Positions 12,629 to 16,430 of a DNA stretch of 16,430 nt are shown here, one piece after another; position 1 is the stretch's first letter, and each line of letters starts with the position of its first letter. Source of the DNA: Lachnospiraceae bacterium UBA3386 (lineage in GTDB: Bacteria > Bacillota > Clostridia > Lachnospirales > Lachnospiraceae); NCBI GenBank assembly GCA_002358875.1, contig DEPS01000075.1:4041-20470 (forward strand), written 5' to 3'. The translations under genes were made by a program, and so were the position numbers. The notes beneath the pieces are model-generated. The model worked only from the letters and a program-made list of their open reading frames with translations. It ran no database searches and was not told where the DNA came from.

Positions 12629-14653
12629 TTATTCTTCTACCGTGCAGTACATGAAGTACTTAAAGCCCAGAGGAGTGCTGAAGAAGCCCTTGACGCTGTC
12701 ATCGATCATGTAGAGGTCGGTGTAATAGTACAGAGGGCAGATGACGCCGGTGCTCATGAGCAGGTCCTCAGCGCGGTGCATCAGCTCATAGCGGACATTG
12801 TTGTCCGTGCAGGCCTTGATGTCGGCAATAAGGACATCATAGGTCTCCGCCCAGGTGCCGTTCTCGACCTTGGTTTTATTGCCGAGATCAAGGATGCCGG
12901 TGTCGGTGAGATCGAGGTCGGTGAGATCAAAGCTGTAGGCCTTTGTATCCTTGTGATCACCCTTGCCCAGCTGGCAGTCATTGTTGCCGGAGGACGTGAT
13001 CCACATGTCGAGCATGGAGATCGGGTCGTTGTAGTCGCAGAGCCAGCCGTTGCGGGCGACAGAGAAATCGCCGGCCTTCCTGGTGTTGAGGAAGGTGTTC
13101 CACTCCTGGTTCTCCAGATTCATGGTGATGCCGACAGCCGCCAGCGCGCTCTGCAGGTACTCACCGATTGCTTTGTGGTTTTCACTGGTGTTGTAAAGGT
13201 AGGTGAGGGTCGGGAAGTTCTTGACCTGCTGAGTGGACTCGTCGAACTCATAGTATTTCTTCAGAACTTCGATCGCCGCCGCATAATTGCTCTCAAGAGC
13301 ATCCGCGGAAACATTGTAATAACCCGCAAATCCGTCGTTGTGGCCGGCCTTGGAGCTGAAATCGGTCACTCCGTCCGCCTCGGTCAGACCGCTGGAGACA
13401 AAGGAGGAAGCGGGGGCCTCTCCACCCTGAGAGACTTCGTTGACAATGTAATTACGGTCAAAGAGGAGTGCGATCGCGTTGCGGATCTCGGCGCGGGCAG
13501 CTTCGGCCTCTGCGCCCTCCAGGCCGGAATTCTCGGGAAGGATGTCCTGGTTGACATTCCAGCAGACATAGTAGGTGCCCAGCTGGCCGGTCACGACAAA
13601 CTGAGAGGGATACTGCTCTTTCAGAGCCGCGATCTCGTTGGTCGGAACATCGTCGATCAGCTTCCAGTCGCCGTTTTCAAAGTTGGTCAGCATGTTGTTG
13701 GCATCATCGGACATGTAGAAGTTGATGGCAGGCATGGTGATCTTGTCTGCATCGTGATAATTCGGATTCTTGACCATGGTGATGACACTGTTGTGCTGCC
13801 ATGCGCTCATGACATAAGGGCCGTTGCCGATATAAGTGGAAGGATCTGTTGCCCATCCTTCGTTCTGGACGACGTCCGCGCGGACCGGCATATATGTCGG
13901 GAAAGCAAGGAGCTCGTTCCAGTAGGAGACCAGCTGCTTGGTCTTAACTTCAAGAGTCTTATCATCCAGAGCGTTGATGGCAAGGAGATCCGCGCCGGAA
14001 GCGGCAGTCGTCTCAGCCGCTTTGGTGCTTCCTGCCGCGCTTGCTTCTGCCGCAGTGCTTTCAGCTCCGCTCGCCTCAGCTTCTGCTTCCGCCGTCATCT
14101 TGTCGTAGCCGACGATCTGGTCAAACATGTATCCATAGTCGGAGCCGGTCGCGGGATCAGCCGCGCGCTTCCATGCAAATTCAAAATCCGCTGCCGTGAC
14201 AGGCTGCCCGTCGGACCACTTGAGGCCGTCGCGAAGGGTATAGGTATAAGTCACGGTGCCGTCTTCATTCTGCACACCCTCTACCAGTTCTTCGGCGCAG
14301 TCAGGAGCGATCGTAAAGGAACCGTCCTCCTTCTGCTCCCACTTTGCAAGTCCCGCAAAGGTGTGAATGATCAGCGTCGCGCCGTCGACCGCGCTGTTCA
14401 GGGCGGGGTCGATATTATCGGGCTCAGACGCGATGCAGACGTTGATGCCGTCCGCAGCGACAAGAGACTCATCGAGCGCAGGAGTTTCGCTCTCCACAAC
14501 TACATCCTGTGCTTCCGTCTGTTCTGCTCCGGTGACCGCTTCTGCCGGGGTTTCGGAAGCTGCACTTCCTCCGCCCGAAGCAGCGGAATCACCGCATGCA
14601 GCGAGACCGAGTACCATTGCGGCGCACAGCGCCCATGCAACAAGTTTTCTCAT
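12629..14653 (-). CDS. oppA: Oligopeptide ABC transporter substrate-binding lipoprotein OppA
   Basis: A peptide-binding lipoprotein (SBP_bac_5) delivering peptides to the OppBCDF importer. The signal peptide has lipobox LGLAAC with Cys20. A Ser/Ala/Glu-rich linker covers about 21-66. The mature fold begins at INVCIASEPDNIDPALNS, with LRDGLKWSDGQPVTAADFEFAWKR as the family hallmark, written here in parts: LRDGLKWSDGQPVTAADF then EFAWKR. At 187-222 there is an Ala/Glu/Ser/Thr-rich insertion just before LLAINALDDKTLEV. OppA proteins usually have a short charged segment there, which helps explain the length of 674 against the usual ~540-600. The ATG at 14653 follows GGGAGG by 7 nt. It is the last gene of the operon. 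Confidence 0.94.
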   Translation of the reverse strand: MRKLVAWALCAAMVLGLAACGDSAASGGGSAASETPAEAVTGAEQTEAQDVVVESETPALDESLVAADGINVCIASEPDNIDPALNSAVDGATLIIHTFAGLAKWEQKEDGSFTIAPDCAEELVEGVQNEDGTVTYTYTLRDGLKWSDGQPVTAADFEFAWKRAADPATGSDYGYMFDQIVGYDKMTAEAEAEASGAESTAAEASAAGSTKAAETTAASGADLLAINALDDKTLEVKTKQLVSYWNELLAFPTYMPVRADVVQNEGWATDPSTYIGNGPYVMSAWQHNSVITMVKNPNYHDADKITMPAINFYMSDDANNMLTNFENGDWKLIDDVPTNEIAALKEQYPSQFVVTGQLGTYYVCWNVNQDILPENSGLEGAEAEAARAEIRNAIALLFDRNYIVNEVSQGGEAPASSFVSSGLTEADGVTDFSSKAGHNDGFAGYYNVSADALESNYAAAIEVLKKYYEFDESTQQVKNFPTLTYLYNTSENHKAIGEYLQSALAAVGITMNLENQEWNTFLNTRKAGDFSVARNGWLCDYNDPISMLDMWITSSGNNDCQLGKGDHKDTKAYSFDLTDLDLTDTGILDLGNKTKVENGTWAETYDVLIADIKACTDNNVRYELMHRAEDLLMSTGVICPLYYYTDLYMIDDSVKGFFSTPLGFKYFMYCTVEE

Positions 14654-14672
14654 GTTTTTCCTCCCTTGGAAC

Positions 14673-14718
14673 CTGTAAAAGGCTTCAGAGGATCATCCCC
14701 TGACCTTATTTTTTACAG
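14673..14718 (-). other. Stem-loop in the oppF-oppA gap
   Basis: Outer arms CTGTAAAA (14673-14680) and TTTTACAG (14711-14718) enclose an inner stem TCAGAGG/CCCCTGA (14685-14691 with 14697-14703; one G-U in the minus RNA). It ends 10 nt upstream of the oppA ribosome site. Possible roles are mRNA processing between oppF and oppA, or stabilisation of the oppA message so that binding protein is made in excess. It is not followed by a U tract. A weaker CTGCGC/GCGCAG repeat lies just after the oppF stop. Confidence 0.5.
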
Positions 14719-14775
14719 TTTCCTAAAAATTAAAAATAGTTACATATTAATGATCTGCGCACAGCAGGCGCAGGG

Positions 14776-15768
14776 TCATCCAATATCTTCGATGCGGTGG
14801 CAGGCCACAAAACGGCCCTTCTCGATCTGGCGGAGCTCCGGCCTGCTTTCCTTGCACTGTTCCTTTGCATAAGGACAGCGGGTGTGGAAGGGGCAGCCTT
14901 CGGGAGCGTTCAGAGGGCTGGGGATCTCTCCTGTCATCTCGATACGTCTGTTTGCCCTGGCCGCGACCGGATCCGGAACCGGGACGGCAGAGATCAGGGC
15001 GCGGGTATAAGGGTGCAGGGGACGGTCATAGATCTCCTTTGCGTCCGCGAGCTCCACCAGATGGCCCAGATACATGACCGCGATCCGGTCGGAAATATGG
15101 CGCACGACGAGAAGATCATGGGCAATGAAAAGATAAGTCAGGCCCAGCTTGTCCTGCAGCTCGTCAAACATGTTGATGACCTGCGCCTGGATAGAGACGT
15201 CCAGGGCGGAGACAGGCTCATCGCAGACGATAAAGTCCGGCCTGACCGCCAGAGATCTGGCGATACCGACACGCTGTCTCTGGCCGCCGGAGAACTCATG
15301 GGCATAGCGCGCCGCATGCTCGGAGTTGAGCCCGACGTGCTCCATCAGCTGCAGGATCCGCTCCCTGCGTTCCTCCTTTGTCTTGTACATATTCTGGACA
15401 TCCAGGGGTTCGCCGATAATATCCGCGACCGTCATGCGGGGATCCAACGATGAATAGGGATCCTGGAAAACCATGGTCGCCTTTGTCCTGAACTGCTCGA
15501 TGTCCTTTTTGGTCCTGACAGGCTTTCCGCGGTAGATCACTTCGCCGCCCGTGGGCTTGTACAGGTGAAGGATCGACCTTCCCGCCGTCGTCTTGCCGCA
15601 GCCGGATTCACCTACGAGACCCAGAGTCTCTCCCTCCATGATATCAAAGGAGATGTCATCCACCGCCTTCAGGGGCTTTGTCTTGAAAAAACCGACGTTG
15701 ATCGGAAAATACTGTTTCAGATGGCTGACCCGGATGAGCGGCTCGCCGTTCTGGTTGGAATTACTCAT
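14776..15768 (-). CDS. oppF: Oligopeptide ABC transporter ATP-binding protein OppF
   Basis: One of the two ATPases of the peptide importer. It has Walker A GESGCGKTT (53-61), signature FSGGQRQRVGIARSL (159-173), Walker B FIVCDEPVSALD (179-190) and switch His in FIAHDL. The C-terminal oligopeptide-transporter domain has the Cys pattern CPFHTRCPYAKEQC plus a later Cys in FVACHR, which in some Dpp/Opp ATPases holds an Fe-S cluster. An upstream in-frame ATG at 15780 is read through by the ribosome site itself. GGAGG lies 5 nt before the ATG at 15768, so 15768 is chosen (330 residues). It follows oppD after a 152-nt repeat-bearing gap. Confidence 0.94.
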   Translation of the reverse strand: MSNSNQNGEPLIRVSHLKQYFPINVGFFKTKPLKAVDDISFDIMEGETLGLVGESGCGKTTAGRSILHLYKPTGGEVIYRGKPVRTKKDIEQFRTKATMVFQDPYSSLDPRMTVADIIGEPLDVQNMYKTKEERRERILQLMEHVGLNSEHAARYAHEFSGGQRQRVGIARSLAVRPDFIVCDEPVSALDVSIQAQVINMFDELQDKLGLTYLFIAHDLLVVRHISDRIAVMYLGHLVELADAKEIYDRPLHPYTRALISAVPVPDPVAARANRRIEMTGEIPSPLNAPEGCPFHTRCPYAKEQCKESRPELRQIEKGRFVACHRIEDIG

Positions 15769-15789
15769 TGCTTCCTCCATGTCGAAGCT

Positions 15790-15915
15790 CTATGCTGAGA
15801 TACATCTTTTCAAACAGACGCACCTTTGCGCTGTTTCACACCTTTGTGCCGGGACACACCTTTGTGCTGTGACACACCTTCGTGTCAAAACACATCCCTC
15901 TGCAAAGGCGAACAT
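15790..15915 (-). CDS. Putative Cys-rich 41-residue microprotein between oppD and oppF
   Basis: An ATG at 15915 lies 5 nt beyond the oppD stop, with GAGGG 9 nt upstream overlapping the end of oppD. The frame ends at a TAG (15790), just before the oppF ribosome site. The product has Cys at 8, 14, 20, 26, 32, 34 and 38, mostly in a six-residue repeat of the form AQRC-V/E-P/T, and is basic. There is no recognised family. Because the DNA is an 18-bp tandem repeat, a regular open frame could arise by chance, so translation is uncertain. If real, it could be a metal-binding or redox peptide co-expressed with the peptide importer. Confidence 0.3.
   Translation of the reverse strand: MFAFAEGCVLTRRCVTAQRCVPAQRCETAQRCVCLKRCISA
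15801..15908. repeat. Six degenerate 18-bp tandem repeats
   Basis: Units begin at 15801, 15819, 15837, 15855, 15873 and 15891. The best copies read CACACCTTTGTGCCGGGA and CACACCTTTGTGCTGTGA, and the end copies are decayed. The core is a small dyad, CACA-CCTT-TGTG. In the 15819 copy it is CGCA-CCTT-TGCG, where both arms have changed together so that pairing is kept. The repeat fills most of the oppD-oppF gap. Confidence 0.85.
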
Positions 15916-15920
15916 TGCGG

Positions 15921-16430
15921 TCAGCCCTCTTTTGCCTCTTTTGCCTTTTTTACGTTCATCCAGCATGCCGCGGCGTGATTCTCATTAATAGTAAAGCGCT
16001 CACAGGCTTTCTGGATACAGATCTTCATGGCCGCGTCACAGCGGGGAGCAAAGGCGCACCCTTTAGGCATGTTCAGAAGGTCGATCGGTGTGCCGGTGAT
16101 CGGCTGCAGCCTCTGGCCCTCGTTACCGACCGTCGGGATCGACCGAAGCAGTCCCTTTGTGTACTCGTGGCAGGGGTTGTAGAAGATCTCGTCCGCCGTT
16201 CCCTGCTCACAGATGGATCCGGCGTACATAACGACGACCTCATCGCACAGCTGGGCCACAACGCCAAGGTCATGGGTGATCATTATGATCGCCATCCCCA
16301 TTTCCTTCTGGATATCCTTCATCAGTTCGAGAATGCCGGCCTGGATCGTCACGTCCAGAGCCGTCGTGGGCTCGTCGGCGATCAGAATGTCCGGCTCGCA
16401 GGCCAGAGCCATGGCGATCATGACTCTCTG
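15921..16430 (-). CDS. oppD: Oligopeptide ABC transporter ATP-binding protein OppD (5' end outside window)
   Basis: The C-terminal 169 residues of the second peptide-importer ATPase, cut by the window edge. The visible part starts inside the ABC signature (QRVMIAMAL) and has Walker B ILIADEPTTALD, switch His in IMITHDLGVV and the C-terminal oligopeptide domain PKGCAFAPRCDAAMKIC with a later Cys in AACW. The end is Lys/Glu/Ala-rich (KKAKEAKEG). The frame is open through base 16430. The permease genes oppB and oppC are expected upstream, beyond the window. Confidence 0.93.
   Translation of the reverse strand, partial: QRVMIAMALACEPDILIADEPTTALDVTIQAGILELMKDIQKEMGMAIIMITHDLGVVAQLCDEVVVMYAGSICEQGTADEIFYNPCHEYTKGLLRSIPTVGNEGQRLQPITGTPIDLLNMPKGCAFAPRCDAAMKICIQKACERFTINENHAAACWMNVKKAKEAKEG

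Noticed and set aside
12776..14872. Very long plus-strand open frame (698 codons) opposite oppA
   Set aside because: It is the antisense shadow of a well-recognised OppA. Its product has no domain, and the open frame follows from GC-biased codons on the other strand.
15801..15908. CRISPR array
   Set aside because: Units are 18 bp, directly abutting with no spacers, and no cas genes are present.
15593..15988. Plus-strand frame with a THLCAV-type hexapeptide repeat
   Set aside because: It is antisense to oppF and oppD. The repeat appears in any open frame across the 18-bp array, and there is no ribosome site or promoter on that strand.

Overview
The window looks like chromosomal DNA of a moderately GC-rich Clostridia member, most likely Lachnospiraceae. 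Grounds: strong AGGAGG-type ribosome sites, lipoprotein binding proteins with long Ala/Glu/Thr-rich linkers, a GlpP-type antiterminator, and a GlpA-like dehydrogenase with a C-terminal [2Fe-2S]-type Cys domain. The taxon is inferred from style and gene content, not from a marker gene. No rRNA, tRNA, IS element, integrase or CRISPR array was seen.

Region 1 (1-5280, minus strand) is a glycerol module in transcription order glpP (GlpP antiterminator), glpK (glycerol kinase), glpF (glycerol channel), glpA-like (FAD glycerol-3-phosphate dehydrogenase). Glycerol would enter by GlpF, be phosphorylated by GlpK and oxidised by the GlpA-like enzyme, with GlpP sensing glycerol-3-phosphate and opening leader terminators. 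glpP and glpA each have a recognisable promoter followed by a hairpin terminator in the 5' leader, the layout expected of antitermination control. The glpK-glpF gap holds a set of hairpins that could be mutually exclusive.

Region 2 (5333-7801) holds a minus-strand DapF-fold racemase of unknown substrate and a divergent plus-strand iron-type alcohol dehydrogenase. The racemase gene has a promoter/leader/terminator unit that is a paralogous copy of the one before glpP, with base changes that preserve pairing. This suggests that an amino-acid-type racemase is under the same antiterminator as glycerol catabolism, and is the most interesting observation in the window.

Region 3 (7934-10763, minus) is a three-gene polar amino acid ABC importer: binding lipoprotein, permease, ATPase. 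A consensus promoter lies upstream, and a perfect 13-bp hairpin lies between the binding protein and the permease.

Region 4 (10760-12312, minus) pairs a von Willebrand factor A protein with a thymidylate-kinase-like protein. Beyond it, a short stretch resembling the 3' end of a lost gene overlaps the oppA terminator.

Region 5 (12519-16430, minus) is the distal part of an oligopeptide (Opp/Dpp) ABC operon: oppD (cut by the window edge), oppF, oppA, then a strong terminator. Between oppD and oppF lies a tandem 18-bp repeat. On the coding strand it reads as a 41-residue open frame with a Cys every sixth residue, fitted between the oppD stop and the oppF ribosome site.
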